Positions 6,152 to 6,256 of a stretch of DNA of 6,256 nucleotides are shown piece by piece. Position 1 is the first letter of the stretch, and each line of letters opens with the position of its first letter. The stretch is taken from assembly GCA_016302095.1 (NCBI GenBank), contig JAEDOE010000073.1, forward strand, positions 1 to 6,256. The letters run 5' to 3'. A program made the position numbers and the translations under genes. The stretch comes from Anaerovibrio sp. (GTDB taxonomy: Bacteria > Bacillota > Negativicutes > Selenomonadales > Selenomonadaceae). Under the pieces are notes generated by a model. It worked only from the letters and a program-made list of their open reading frames with translations, was not told the DNA's origin and ran no database searches.

Positions 6152-6256
6152 ATCCTCTCCATTTTTCCATCTGACTGCCTGATAAACAGCCTCAGTAAAT
6201 TCACCTGCCAGCCTTAGAAAGCTCATCAGGCAGGCGGCAGCTTTTCACGCTGCTTG
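6152..6256 (-). other. Window edge upstream of the HAMP kinase; possible end of a preceding gene
   Basis: Two minus-strand frames enter from outside the window and stop here. One reads KQREKLPPA and ends at TGA 6228-6226, overlapping the upstream kinase ATG as TGATG. The other reads SSVKSCRLPDELSKAGR and ends about 50 bp before the kinase start. Either could be the tail of an upstream gene in the same operon; with so few codons I cannot decide. No clear promoter or terminator is seen in these 105 bases. Confidence 0.25.

Noticed and set aside
1..6256. tRNA, rRNA, CRISPR array, insertion sequence or phage genes
   Set aside because: No cloverleaf, rRNA-like stretch, regularly spaced repeat-spacer pattern or transposase/integrase motif was seen on either strand.

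Overview
The window carries two histidine kinase / response regulator pairs of the NarL-FixJ (HisKA_3) class, one exported HAD-type phosphatase, and a long, elaborately folded sequence that looks like a non-coding RNA. All of these lie on the minus strand, so transcription runs from high to low coordinates. The mixed base composition, AAGGAG-type ribosome binding sites, sigma-70/A-like promoters and secreted HAD hydrolase suggest a Firmicutes-type anaerobe, perhaps a Negativicute such as a Selenomonas relative. That placement is an impression from protein style, not a proof.

Layout in transcription order. (1) 6151-4706: membrane histidine kinase with an extracytoplasmic sensor, HAMP linker, HisKA_3 and ATPase domains. 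It overlaps by 20 bp the gene of its probable partner, a complete NarL-type regulator (4725-4072). An A/T-rich inverted repeat that may be a terminator follows. (2) 4071-3812: intergenic region with a candidate promoter for the phosphatase and four direct TT(T/A)ACA hexamers placed like a Gram-positive Pho box. (3) 3811-2702: exported HAD phosphatase. An open, protein-like frame of 72 codons continues in another frame to 2514, which suggests a one-base frameshift or a gene remnant. A perfect 17-bp hairpin lies just beyond it. (4) 2381-2040: a 342-nt quasi-palindrome that folds into a long rod with a side arm and a central bubble. Base-pair differences between its arms are G.U wobbles only in the minus-strand transcript, which favours an RNA over a simple transposon palindrome. 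(5) 1878-508 and 457-1: a second kinase (six predicted membrane segments, leucine-heptad coiled coil) and its NarL-type regulator, cut off by the window edge before its DNA-binding domain. A good extended -10 promoter lies between the RNA and this kinase.

The two signalling pairs appear independent, each with its own sensor type. The phosphatase may be induced by phosphate starvation if the Pho-box reading is right. The most interesting element is the 2040-2381 RNA candidate. Part of it is also read as a spurious N-terminal extension of the second kinase when that kinase is called from the longest open frame.
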